NCBI RefSeq assembly: GCF_018294505.1
Contig: NC_057812.1
Span: 65,956,875 to 66,020,874 of the forward strand
DNA length: 64,000 nucleotides
Origin: Triticum aestivum
Taxonomy: Eukaryota > Streptophyta > Magnoliopsida > Poales > Poaceae
Reading direction: 5' to 3'
In this document: piece after piece, positions 1 through 12,132 of the stretch
Position numbering within the stretch: the stretch's first letter is position 1
Layout of the letters: each line of letters opens with the position of its first letter
Made by a program: the position numbers and the translations under genes
Notes under the pieces: generated by a model
The model's input: the letters and a program-made list of their open reading frames with translations, nothing else
Told to the model about the DNA's origin: nothing
The model's database searches: none

Positions 1-3000
1 GGTCAATGCGAGGGAGGGGAAAATGATCTTTCGGGCAGGCCCGATTGATATGCTTGAAGTCAATGCACATGCGGAGCGACTTGTCCTTTTTGGGGACCAT
101 GACGACATTGGCGAGCCACTCGGAGTGGTAAATCTCTCGGATGAACTCTGCTGCTAGGAGCCGAGCCACTTCCTCGCCAATGGCTTGCTTCTTCTGGACG
201 GCGGACCGTCGAAGATGTTCCTTCACAGGCTTGAATTTTGGGTCGACTCATAGACGGTGCTCAGCCAGCTCTCTGGGAACTCCAGGCATGTCAGAGGGTT
301 TCCATGCGAAGATATCCCAGTTCTCACGGAGGAGCTGGATGAGCGCTTCTTCCTATTTGGAGTCGAGCATCGCCGAGACGTGAGTCGAAGCAGCGTCGGG
401 GTCGGTCGGGTGAATGTGGACTGTCTTTGTTTCGCCAGCCGACTGAAAAGCTGATTCTGAGGCGGGCTTCTTGGCTCGCAGCAATTCACTCGGATCGGCA
501 GTCTTTTGGTACTCTTTCAGCTCGACTACTGCCATCTGAGCGTCAGCGATCTTTGAGCCTTTCTGAAAGCATTCTTCTGCTTTCTTTTGGCTGCCAGTAA
601 CAGTGATCACACCTTTGGGGCCAGGCATCTTCAGTTTCAGATACACGTAACATGGTCGAGCCATGAAGCGTGCGTAAGCTGGCCTACCCAAAATGGCATG
701 ATAGGCACTCTGGAAGTCCACAACTTCGAATGTCAACCTTTCCTTGCGGTAATTCTTTGAATCACCGAAAACTACATCAAGAGCAATCTGGCCGAGCGAC
801 TCGGCTTTCTTCCCAGGAATGACTCCATGGAAGCTCATGTTGCTGGTACTAAGTCTGGACATCGGAATGCCCATCCCTTTCAAAGTCTCAGAGTACAGTA
901 TGTTCAGGCCACTGCCGCCGTCCATCAATACTTTGGTCAGTCGAGTGCCTTCGACAACTGGGTCGACCACCAAAGCTTGCCTCCCAGGGGTGGCAATGTG
1001 CGTCGGGTGATCCGACTGGTCGAATGTGATGGCAGTCTGCGACCACTTCAGGTAATTGGGTGTTGCCGGGGCAACCATGTTCACCTCACGGTTAATGACT
1101 TTCAGTCGACTCTTGCTCTCAACATCAGCAAAAATCATCAGGGTGGAATTGATCTGGGGGTATCCATCGTCACTGTCTTCTTTTTCTTCAATCCTGTCTG
1201 GCTCTTTTTCCTTATCTTTGGGCTGCTTGCCCTGGAACTGCTGGATCAGGAGCCGGCACTGTCGAGTGGTATGCTTTGGGTAAATAAAATTACCCTCTTC
1301 GTCTTTCTTGGTGTGGATGTGACACGGTAAGTCCAAAACATCATTCCCGTCTTGATCTTTGACCTTCTTGGGCTTCCAGGTGCCCTTGGGTTTCCCCTTG
1401 AAGTTTCCCTGGGCAACGGCCAGGGCCTCCCCGGGAGCAACTGGCTCGGCCTTCCGCTTCTGTTTCCGAGTGGAGTTTCCTCCAGTTTCTTGGGTGACTG
1501 TTTTGAGCTTGCCGCTTCGGAGTCGGTCTTCGTCTTCACCATTAGCGCACTTGGTGGCGATCTCCATCATCCGATTTAGAGACATCTCTCCAGTTCGACC
1601 GAACTTCAGATTCAACTCTCTGTATTTAACGCCCTCTTTGAAAGCGCAAACTACTTGATGGTCTGGCACGTTCTCAACTGTGTGGTGCAGCGTGATCCAC
1701 CTCTGAATGTAATCCCTCAGTGTTTCATTCGGCTTCTGCACGCAAGACCGTAACTCTGTGAGGCCTGCAGGTCGTTTGCATGTTCCTTCAAAGGTCGTGA
1801 CAAACACTCGGGAGAGGTCCTCCCAGGTGTAAACGCTGCTAGGTGCCAACTGATTCAACCACGCTCTGGCTGAGCCCTCCAACATAAGAGGCAAATGCTT
1901 CATGGCCACTTCATCATTGCCACCGCCAATCTGTACAGCCACTCGGTAATCTTCGAGCCAGGTGTCAGGCTTGGACTCGCCGGTGAACTTGCTGACTCCA
2001 GTTGCCAGCCTAAAATTGGGAGGAATCACTGCGGCCCTGATGGCTCGACTGAAGCACTCTGGCCCTGAAACACGTACTCTGCTGCTGCTGGCAGGCGCAT
2101 CTCTGTTGTGGCCCTCTCGATGAGCCCTGTTCCTGTCGACCAAACCTTGAACGAGGATAGACCTCGCATCAAAGCCTGGGTCTCTAGGGTCGACTGGAAT
2201 CCTCTGCCCAACACTGTGAGGGCATCTGTCATCTTGCCGTCGAGGCGCATATGACCCGCTCCTCGGGGGAGGGGTTGGCACTCGACGTCGATCATCTCGA
2301 CCGAATCGATGATCATACTGCTCATTCCTCCTGTACTGATCATGCCGGTCATCACGTCCCTCACGCCTCGGGGGCGATCTCGGGCTATGGGCCGACTGGA
2401 CTGTGTCTGCTACAACGGATCGACTATGGATCCTATCCCGCGACTAAGAAACGGCGGAATTCTGGTTTCCTGCCGCCGGGAGCAATGCTCTGATCTGCAA
2501 CAAGCCCCTGCCTGGCTCTAACTGGGATGGCTGAATTGACTCTGCTATACGGGCTGCAGCAGCCAAATTCTGAACTGGGGTTCGATATACCTGAGGTGGT
2601 GAGAAGAGCCGGCACCGACTGGACTCGGGAGCTAGCGGACGTCGACTGGACTCGGGAGCCCGCTGACGCGCTTGCTCGTCGAGTATTCGCTGGAGATTCT
2701 CCAATCGAGTGCGCTCGGCCAGGTTAGCAAGGCGCATGTCCTCCAAGGCCCGGGCCTCAGGGGTTTCTCCGACAATAGGAGTGTGGAGTGCGTCCATGTT
2801 CCGGCGGCGAAGCTCCTCTCGCTGTAACGACGTGAGAGGTTCGGGCAGATACTCATCGTGGGGACGTGACGGGTCGCCTCCGCCTGTAGCTCCGTCAGCG
2901 CGAGGGAAGCCGGGGGGACTGTGTGTCCCATCGACCGCCAGAACCTCAGCCGCTGGGTCGCTGCTGTCGCACTCGGATGCGGTCCCCATGGAGCCAGTCG

Positions 3001-3388
3001 ACAGGTCGAACAGGCCATAGAGGGACTCGACGGGCTCGATTGTCGCAACTTGTGGGGCTGCCGACTGGCGGGCCACAGCGTGCCTCACCCACCGCTGAAG
3101 TCTCGAACGACCGGAGCGCTTGCGCTGGTGGGAGACAGGGCAGGGAGACGATGCAGGGGTCGACCGATACTGGGTCGACGGCTGCTGCTGGAGGACGCCA
3201 CGAATGCATGCACGGAAGTGCGTCGCGCCGCGGACGGGGAGCGCGTCGATGTCGAGTGGTGCCTCCTGAAGCCAGGCGGAGTCATCGGCGATGAAGGTGA
3301 GCGCATCGAGACGGATCTCACGGCCCTCCACCAAAACTCCGCAAGAAACCATGATCAAAGGGATGGGAAAAGATCGCAACTTCTCCAA
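1..3388 (-). pseudogene. gag-pol polyprotein with three in-frame stops
   Basis: One reading frame runs from ATG 3388 to the window edge and encodes the retrotransposon capsid and enzymes. The N-terminal half (3388-2447) is variable. The middle (about 2280-1500) has the Retrotrans_gag pattern with the LEGSARAWL and TLRDYIQRW motifs, followed by a basic linker. An aspartic-protease-like segment with LMDGGSGLNIL lies near 960-900, where D-G-G replaces the usual D-T/S-G. RT begins below 350 with FIREIYHSEWLANVVMVPKK. The frame is broken by TAG at 2444-2446, TAG at 353-355 and TGA at 248-250, with no frameshift between them. All three could arise by C to T change on the coding strand. Not expected to make a full polyprotein without readthrough. 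Confidence 0.85.
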
Positions 3389-3407
3389 CTAAGTGCTAAG
3401 ATTTCTG

Positions 3408-3426
3408 CCCCACGGTGGGCGCCAAC
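3408..3426 (-). promoter_or_regulatory. Retrotransposon primer-binding site
   Basis: Directly inside the LTR, the minus strand reads TGGCGCCCACCGTGGGG two bases after the LTR end. A TGG start at this place is the complement of a tRNA 3' CCA, as expected for the minus-strand primer site. I cannot name the tRNA with confidence. Confidence 0.7.
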
Positions 3427-3961
3427 TGTCGTGGTTCCGACTCTGACAGTGATGTAGGGGGTGAGTATGGAGAGGCTAGATCCTAGCTATTGGGAAGTTG
3501 TTACACGCAAGGTTTACGAGTTCAGGCCCTTCTCGGAGGAAGTAATAGCCCTACGTCTCGGAGCCCGGAGGCGGTCGACTGGATTATGCGTGTATGGATT
3601 GCAGGGGTGCGAACCCTTCTTACTGAGGAGGGGGGTGGCTTATATAGAGTTCGCCGACCCCCTCCTGCCCTCAGTAATGCAGGGTTGAAGGTACATTTAA
3701 GATTGGGCGTTACTGGTAACGCCTCTAATAAAGTGCTATAATGACCATGAAGACTACTTAACAGCTGACCGTTTGCCTACGGAGTGACTGTAGGTCTCCT
3801 GGCAGTCGAGTGATTAGCTTCATGGTCGAGTGGTAGCTTCTTGGTCGAGTGTCTTGAACCTGTCGAGTGGGGTACCTTCAAGTCGATTGATAGGTGATTT
3901 CTTCTAGGGATGTCCTTGGGTAGGGCTTTTTAGACGGGTCCGTGCCCCTACCCTAGGTACA
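3427..3961 (-). repeat. 5' LTR of the gypsy element
   Basis: On the plus strand the block begins TGTCGTGG and ends TAGGTACA, giving the TG...CA ends and short TGT/ACA inverted termini of an LTR, about 535 bp. The boundary on the gag side is fixed by the adjacent primer-binding site. The outer boundary rests on the terminal TG/CA only. Confidence 0.75.
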
Positions 3962-4617
3962 TAGCTTCATCAGTGAGCTCCTCCTCCCTCCTCTCCGGTG
4001 AGCTCCTCCTCCCTCCTCTCCGGTGAGCTCCTCCTCCCTCCTCTCCTCCCATCTCCTCATGGTTTCTCCTTCGTCCTCTCCGATGCTCCGGTGAACTCCT
4101 CTCCGGCGACCTCCTCCTCCTCTCCGGCGACCTCCTCCTCCTCTCCGGCGATGTAGGCGAGCGCCTCTCTGGTCACCTCCTCCTCCTCCTCTCCGGCAAA
4201 AACACGGCAAAAGAACGTACAAGATCCAAAACCAGGAACAAAATTTGAAATAATATCGTGCAAAAAAATGAGCAAAAAAACGAGCAAAAAATGGGCAAAA
4301 AATCGCGATCCAGATCCAAATTAAAAATTCAAAAATAGCAATGGCGCACGGTGGGGATTAGACGGTGCGCCACTACTATTTTCCCGCCTTCAAAATTCAA
4401 AAATACTAATGGCGCACCAGTGGCCTGTACTAATGGCGCACCGTGGCCTATGCTAATGGCGCACCAGTGGTGCGCCATTAGTATACCAGATACTAATGGC
4501 GCACCAGTGGTGCGCCATTAGTAAAAATTACTAATGGCGTGCTAGTAATGGCGCACCAGTGATGCGCCATTAGTAGGCAAAACTGGTGCGCCATTAGTAG
4601 GCCTTTTCCTAGTAGTG
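3962..4617. mobile_element. CACTA transposon end fragment (first)
   Basis: The right end reads GGCCTTTTCCTAGTAGTG, the reverse complement of a CACTACTAGG terminus, ending at 4617. Just inside are about eight copies, in both orientations, of a subterminal motif built on ACTAATGGCGCACCAG (4340-4605). Further in is a CTCC/GGAG-rich block (3965-4195) resembling the blocks beside the subterminal repeats of the other two CACTA elements here. The left part is beyond the gypsy insertion. Confidence 0.75.
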
Positions 4618-5119
4618 CATGATCATACCTAGATATTCTCATAACTATGATCAATTCTGTCAATTGCTCAACGGTAATTCGTTCACCCACCGTAAAATAC
4701 TTATGCTCTTGAGAGAAGCCACTAGTGAAACCTATGGCCCCGGGTCTATCTTCATCATATTAATCTTCCAATACTTAGTTATTTCCTTTGTTTTTTACTT
4801 TACTTTTATTTTAATTTGCATCTTTATCATAAAAATACAAAAAATATTATCTTATCATATCTATCAGATCTCACTCTCGTAAGTGACCGTGAAGGGATTG
4901 ACAACCCCTTGTCACGTTGGTTGCGAGGAGTCATTTGTTTTGTGCAGGTACTAGGGACGCGCGCGCAACCTCCTACTGGATTGATACCTTGGTTCTAAAA
5001 AACTGAGGGAAATACTTACGCTACTTTGCTGCATCATCCTTTCCTCTTCGGGGAAATCCAACGCAGTGCTCAAGAGGTTGCAAGGACCTGCTACATTCTC
5101 TTAGGACCTACTACATTCT
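4618..5119. other. Non-coding LTR-retrotransposon remnant
   Basis: No coding region. The stretch has the character of the untranslated part of a Triticeae LTR retrotransposon, including text around 4690-5090 that I recognise as highly repetitive, but neither LTR end nor PPT/PBS can be fixed. It separates two CACTA fragments. Confidence 0.4.
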
Positions 5120-6311
5120 CTAAGGTAAAATAGCAAAAAACAAGATAGCCCCTGGCTCTCCATTATGGAGAATGCAGATTATCCTGTCTCCAATTCTTGC
5201 CTTTCGCTTAATGTTGCTTCCAAGAACCTCCTTACGAATGTCCAAACATTTTTTCCACTCTTTGATTAGCATGTGTTCACCGGTTTCAGAAATCCGAAAT
5301 GCACAGGTGAGATCCGTAGGATAACCTGGTTGTATGTTCAAAACTTCAAGGCGGACATTGTAATACATCAGATGAGGCACACAATCCATCGGGATTTTCT
5401 ATTGAAAAATATAGTAATAACTTCGTAGTTAGCAATGATGTACTAGTTTTAGAAGTATGCAAAAGATGCACGGATGTCGTAATAGTAAAAAATCTTACCA
5501 GGGTATCTCCATAGAAGTTATCGTGGTTCAACACGTGCACTAGTGGCACGTATTCACCATAATTTGGAGGAGTTCAATAATAGGTATTGTAAAAGATAGT
5601 AAAAAATGTGATCAGATGATTTTTCTCCTTATAAGTTAATTCGGAGCCATCGGTGTAGTGGGTTTTGTCTACCATCTTCCACACAATCTTTGAAGAATGA
5701 AAATAAGCTGTCAATGGAAATAAGCTGTCAACTATTTTGAAATAAACAATATAAATTAGTTAATAACTATGTTTGAGAAACTCACATAGCGGTAGAATCG
5801 GAAGCGTATCAACAAGGACCCAAATGTCCATATTGTTTTGCTCGATGTCAGGATCACCAAGATCCATGGTGACAATCATACCCTCATAAAAACCATACAT
5901 TTTGCAAAGTGCTTCCCAATTTTGGCAACCAAAATGGGTTACGCTCTGATAATTGTACAGATTTACTTCAAAATCCATATCATGATGGGTCCTTAGGTGT
6001 ATTTTCTTTGTTTCAAAATTTTCATGGTCTTCAAAACCCATCCTCTCCAAGACATAGCGTCTTTCATGGCATGGGATAAGCTAGTCGAATTGTAAAAGAT
6101 GAAAATTAGACGTTTAAATAGTTGAAGTCGTGCTTAATTACGAAAAACACTTGTCATCATTGCGTACAGTTTCAACGTCGAAGGTCTCCTCGAGCTTAAT
6201 GCTGAAGCACCGATCAAAGTCTAGGTGAGGGCACCTGTCGCATAGACCTCGATCGTCGTGGCAGCAGCTGCACTCCCCCGGGAGACTTTCGTCATCCGAG
6301 TACGATATTTC
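5120..6311 (-). pseudogene. CACTA-borne Zn-finger/B3-like gene, copy 1, broken
   Basis: Four exons can be read on the minus strand: 6311-6168, 6080-5768, 5707-5499 and 5398-5120, all with GT/AG borders and matching phases. The first exon encodes a Cys-rich motif (ECSCCHDDRGLCDRC, four spaced Cys that could bind zinc). The second and fourth look like B3 DNA-binding folds (NWEALCKMYGFYEGMIVTMD resembles the GW..F...L..GD..VF core). The protein ends in the motif FFAILP. Breaks: the start codon equivalent to copy 2 reads ATA, and TGA at 5574-5576 interrupts exon 3 where TGG is likely ancestral. The function of the family is not established; I infer DNA binding only. A cellular gene captured by the transposon is the alternative origin. 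Confidence 0.65.
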
Positions 6312-7732
6312 CTACATTCATAATTCAAAGATTAAACTTGTACAGTTAAATATATGTACTAAAAAAACCTAAATTAGATCATTATTTTTCGAGAAAATCC
6401 AGGCCACTCGATATTTCCTACATATTCTAGCACAAGTCATGCTAGAATTCACGGAAAAATATGGCATGACCTTTGCTAAAAAAGGACATATCGAGCGCCT
6501 GAAATTTGCCGGAACGGAAATTAATCAACACTCCGGCAAAACATAGGCCACTCGGAGGTGTAACCTGAACATGACCGGCCACTTGGGCAACCACATATCC
6601 TATTTGAGCAACACAGGATATACATGTTTTTATCTACATCATATATATCTTATAGGACTCATATTGACATGGAGATTTGGCCGGTCTCACCTCGAGGTCG
6701 GAGGGGGTCGGTGACGGGGACGACGGCGGGGATGATGGAGGGGCTCCTTGATTTCTGCAAAAGCAAAAACCCTATAAGTTATCACTAATACATCCCGAAT
6801 AATTGCTTAAAAAAATAACAACAAATATGACATGTTCAACTAGTTCTTACTAAATATAAACTTACTATAAATAGAAAAAAACTAGTTCTTTCTAAAAATA
6901 AAGTAGTTCAACTAGTTTATTAATTTACTTACTAATTATTTTAAACACTTACTAAATAAACTAGTTCTATTAAACACTTGCTAAAAATTCTACTACCCTA
7001 GTTCTACCCTAAATTTTCTTCTATTTTATTCAAAACACCTAAAATAGTCAAAAAAATTATTCTATTAAAAAACCTGCATTCTACAATGTCTACATTCTAA
7101 AATCTACATTTAAATTACCTACAATTTGCAAGAACAGAGACAAGGGAGGGAGGGAGGAGGGGGAGGGGCCGGCCGGAGGAGGAGGAGGGAGGGCGGTGGG
7201 AGGAGGGCTGCCAGCGGAGGAGGGAGGAGGGGGCGGCCGGAGGAGGAGGGAGGAGGGGGCGGCCGGAGGCGGAGGGAGGAGGGCGCGGTGGGAGGATGAG
7301 GGCAGAGGGCGTGGTGGGAGGAAGAGGGAGGGATGGAGGGAGTACCTTGATGGAGGACGGACGACGGCGGTGGCGGCGGCGGACGACGGGTATCGACGCG
7401 GGCGAGAGTGACTGAGAGGGAGAGTGAGTGAGTGAGGGTCGGCCGCGCGGGGAGGATAAGGTAGGGTTAGTAGTAGCGCGTGTGCGAGAAAAGCGCTACA
7501 ACTAAGGAGAATAGCAGTAGCGTTGGGCGAGGATACGCGCTACTGCTAAGTTGGGCTAGCCTTGTGCGCCCAGTTCAAACATAGCAACAGCGCTTTTTGC
7601 TAGTATGTGCTACTGCTAAAGTTATAGTAGTAGCGCGGTTTATTTACGGGCGCTGCTACTAAGTAGTAGTAGCGCATGATTTTGTCCAGCGCTACTGGTA
7701 AGATTCTGTGTATAAGGTTTTCCCTAGTAGTG
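5120..7732 (-). mobile_element. CACTA transposon carrying a B3-like gene (second)
   Basis: The right end reads GGTTTTCCCTAGTAGTG and stops at 7732. Subterminal repeats built on GTAGTAGCGC / GCGCTACTGCTA fill 7470-7715. Next come a GGAGG-rich block (7143-7440), an AT-rich stretch (6780-7140) and then the B3-like pseudogene reading away from this end. No left terminus is found; the element appears truncated near 5105. No TNP2-type transposase is present, so it could not have moved itself. Confidence 0.75.
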
Positions 7733-8137
7733 AGAATACAATCAAGGTCCGACTACGGAACCAAAATAAAGGAACACAACCCCAAATGCTAGATCCCCGA
7801 TTGTCCCAACTGGGCTCCACTACTGATCAACCGGAAAAGACACAACACAATGATCAAGATCTTCATCAAGCTCCCACTTGAGCTCGGTTGCGTCACCTGC
7901 ACTGGTATCATCGGCACCTGCAACTGTTTGGAAGTATATGTGAGTCACGAGGACTCAGCAATCTCACACCCGCGAGATCAAGACTATTTAAGCTTATGGG
8001 CAGGATAGGGTAATGAGGTGGAGCTGCAGCAAGCACTAAGCATATATGGTGGCTAACATACGCAAATAAGAGCAAGAAGAGAAGCAACGCAACGGTCGTG
8101 AACTAGAAGTGATCAAGAAGTGATCCTGAAAGCTACT

Positions 8138-9796
8138 TGTTGGGGAACGTAGTAATTTAAAAAAATTCCTACGCACCCGCAGGATCATGGTGATGCATAG
8201 CAACGAGAGGGGAGAGTGTTGTCTACATACCCTTGTAGACCGTTTATGGAAGCGTTATATAAACGCGGTTGATGTAGTCGTACGTCTTCACGATCCGACC
8301 GCTACAAGTACCAAAAGCACGGCACCTCCGAGTTCTGCACACGTTCGACTTGGTGACGTCCTCGCCTTCTCGATCCAGCAAGAGGGGCGAAGTAGTAGCT
8401 GAGTTCCGGCAGCACGACGGCGTGGTGACGGTGTTGGTGAAGAACAATCTCCGTAGGGCTTCACCTAAGCACTATGAAAACTATGACGGAGGATAAACTA
8501 GAGGGGACGGGGTTGCCGGCACACGGCTTGGTGTTTCTAGATGTGTCTTTGGTGCTAGCCTGCCCCTTTATTTATATGTTGAGCCCTGGGGTCGAAACTT
8601 GGAGCAAAAGCCTCCTCAAAGTCAGTTTTGCCCGAAAGGCAAGAGTCCCACTCGGACTCCAGGACCAAACGCCACAATCCTTGGCGTCTGGCCCAGACGC
8701 CATGGGCCTCGGCGTCTGGCCCAGGGCCAGACGCCAGGGTCTCCGGTGTTTGGCCCCCTGGCCTCCGCAAAACTCCTTTTGCACCGACTTATAGCCCCAT
8801 GGGCCTGACCCCTTGGCCAAACCATATCATCCAATATATGAATCTTTACCTCCGGACCATTCCGGAGCTCCTCGTCATGTCCATGATCTCATCTGGGACT
8901 CCGAACAACATTCGGTCACCAACATACATAACTCATAGTACTATATCGTCAACGAATGTTAAGCGTGCGGACCCTACGGGTTCGAGAACTATGTATACAT
9001 GACTGAGACACCTCTCTGGTCAATAACCAATAGAGGGACCTGGATGCCCATATTGGCTCCTACATATTCTATGAAGATCTTTATCGGTCAGACCGCATAA
9101 CAACATACGTTGTTCCCTTTGTCATCGGTATGTTACTTGCCCGAGATTCGATCGTCGGTATCTCAATACCTAGTTCAATCTTGTTACCGGCAAGTCTCTT
9201 TACTCGTTCCGTAATATATCATCCCGCAACTAACTCATTAGTTGCAATGCTTGCAAGGCTTATAGTGATGTGCATTACCGAGTGGGCCCAGAGATACCTA
9301 TCCGACAATCGGAGTGACAAATCCTAATCTCGAAATATGCCAACCCAACAAGTACCTTTGGAGACACCTGTAGAGCACCTTTATAATCACCCAGTTACGT
9401 TGTGATTTTGGTAGCACACAAAGTGTTCCTCCGGTAAACGGGAGTTGCATAATCTCATAGTCATAGGAACATGTATAAGTCATGAAGAAAGCAATAGCAA
9501 CAAACTAAACGATCAAGTGCTAAGCTAACGGAATGGGTCAAGTCAATCACATCATTTTCCTAATGATGTGATCCCGTTAATCAAATGACAACTCATGTCT
9601 ATGGTTAGGAAACTTAACCATCTTTGATCAACGAGCTAGTCAAGTAGAGGCATACTAGTGACACTCTGTTTGTCTATGTATTCACACATGTATTATGTTT
9701 CCGGTTAATACAATCTAGCATGAATAATAAACATTTATCATGATATAAGGAAATAAATAATAACTTTATTATTGCCTCTAGGGCATATTTCCTTCA
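8138..9796 (-). mobile_element. Solo LTR of a BARE1/Angela/WIS-type Ty1/copia element
   Basis: The plus strand begins TGTTGGGGAACGTAG and ends GCATATTTCCTTCA, which reversed is the TG...AAATATGCC start and GTTCCCCAACA end of this abundant copia family. Length is 1,659 bp. It is flanked by an exact 5-bp duplication CTACT at 8133-8137 and 9797-9801, so a complete element inserted and was later reduced to one LTR by recombination between its two LTRs. Confidence 0.93.
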
Positions 9797-12132
9797 CTAC
9801 TTACGTTCAAGCATAACACAAGACCGTGTTCACTTCCCGGACTCCGCCGAGAAGAGACCATCACGGTTACACACACGGTTGATGCATTTTAATTAAGTCA
9901 AGTGTCAAGTTCTCTACAACTGGACATTAACAAATTCCCATCTGCCACATAACTGCGGGCACGGCTCTCGAAAGTTTATACCCTGCAGGGGTGTTCCAAC
10001 TTAGTCCATCACAAGCTCTCACGGTCAACGAAGGATATTCCTTCTCTTGGGAAGACCCGATCAGTCTCGGAATCCCGGTAACAAGACATTTCGACAATGG
10101 TAAAACAAGAACAGCAAAGCCACCCGATGTGCCGACAATCCCGATAGGAGCTGCACATATCTCATTCTCAGGGCAACACTGGATGAGACATCCTACGAGT
10201 AAAACCAAACCTCAAGTTTCCCTGAGGTGGCCCCGCAGTCTACTCGGTTTGGACCAACACTTAGAGAAGCACTGGCCTGGGGGGGTTAAAATAAAGATGA
10301 CCCTCGGGTTGGCCGACCCAAGGGAAGGGTAATAGGTTGTTAGGCAAATGTAAAACCAAGGTTGGGCCTTGCTGGAGGAGTTTTATTCAAATCGAACTAT
10401 TAAGGGGTTCCCATAACACCCAACCATGTAAGGAATGCAAAATCAAGGAACATAACACCGGTATGACGGAAACTAGGGAGGCAAGAGTGGAACAAAACAC
10501 CAGGCATAAGGCCGAGCCTTCCACCCTTTACCAAGTATATAGATGCATTAACTAAAATAATATATATTGTGATATCCCAACATATCCATGTTCCAACATG
10601 GAACAAACTTCAGCTTCACCGACAACTAACAATGCTATAAGATGGGCTGAGCAAAAGCGGTAACTTAGCCAAACAACGGTTTGCTAGGAAAGGTTGGTTA
10701 GAGGCTTGACATGGCAATATGGGAGGCATGATAAACAAGTGGTAGGTAGCGCGACATAGCGATAGAACGAACAACTAGCAAGCAAAGATAGAAGTGATTC
10801 CGAGGGTATGGTCATCTTGCCTGAGATCCCGCAAGGAAGAAGAACGAGTCCATGAAGAAGACAAACGGATGTAGTCGGACGGATCCTCACAACTCCGGAA
10901 CGAAACCGAAGCTAATGAGAGAAGCAACCCGGAAAGAAGCAAGCAACATAGTAAACAACCATCACATAAACATGGCATGATGGACAATCAAGTATGATGC
11001 ATGTCTGGTTTAAAGAGGCATGGCATGGCAAAGTGCAACAAACAACACTACAAATTAAGTGGAGCTTGCATGTTGACAAAACACCACACGACTTATTTAG
11101 TTCTCTCTCTTTTAGGTACCCAACAATATTAAATGTTGTTAAACATGGCAAGAGGTGAAGCATAATAAAACTAACTATCTAGTCAAGTTTAAATGAGGCC
11201 GGAAATAACAAACAACAATTCCGGAAAATCCCCATATGCATATTATGAATTTGGTACTGTTCTGCCATAAACCATATTTTAGAGTTGTTAAACATGCAAG
11301 ATGAGTGCACCATGTTAAACTAGGCATTTTTCTACCCCCATTTACATATAAAGTTTATTAAATTTGTAGCTACGGTTATTAAGTTAAGAAATAAACCATT
11401 TTAGCATGGCAATAGGCAAATTATATGCAAACAATATTTTAAACATTTTAAACATGGATGAAAGTTGCATATTGTTAATCTACACAAAATTCTAAGCATT
11501 TTGCATATAAAGTTTAATTAACTCTGATGCATGGTTATTTAATTATGAGCAATGCAAGAAAATGGCATTCTTCTGCAATTATGCAATTCAGTGGAAAAAG
11601 ACAAATTCGCAGAGATGGAAAAGAATGTAGTGGGCCAAAATTGATGGATCTGGGCTGGATGGGAGCTGCTCACATTGGGCCTCGGCCCGGGTTCGTTGGA
11701 GAGGGAGGCTGGAAGGAGGCGCCGGGCCTTGCGCGAGATGCGGCCTAGGCGCGCAATCACTCGCGGGCGAGGCGCCGTCAACGCGGGCGTCGACCGCGTC
11801 GTCCTCCTCTCGAACACAGGCGGCAACGAGACTTGGAGGCAGCAAAAGTGCAGGCGGGCGCGGACTCCAGGGCACGGGGAGGCGACGTGGGGAACCGGCG
11901 AGGACCAAGGCGAAGCGGGGGAGGTCCGGCAGGGGCGAGGGTCTCCCGGACGGCTGATCTGGCCGGGAACGGGCTTGGACGGCGGCTTCAGGCGACGCAG
12001 GGCGCAACGACCTGAAGGAGACAGCGTCGATGGCAGGGGACGGCCGGGAACAAGGGTCTCTGGCCCGGATCTGGTCGACCTCATCCCGTTCCAAGGGTGC
12101 AGAGGCGGGGCACAGGACGACGGGGTTCAAGG

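Larger units (their letters stand above)
1..3961 (-). mobile_element. Ty3/gypsy LTR retrotransposon, 5' part, truncated by window edge
   Basis: Read on the minus strand the order is LTR (3961-3427), primer-binding site, gag, protease and the start of reverse transcriptase, which runs off the window at position 1. The order gag-protease-RT in one frame fits Ty3/gypsy. The 3' LTR lies outside, so no target-site duplication can be checked. The element abuts the CTCC-rich part of a CACTA fragment at 3962 and probably inserted into it. I do not assign a named family. Confidence 0.85.

Noticed and set aside
7196..7411. A Gly/Arg-rich frame at 7196-7411
   Set aside because: Simple GGAGG repeat translated; it is part of the CACTA leader block.
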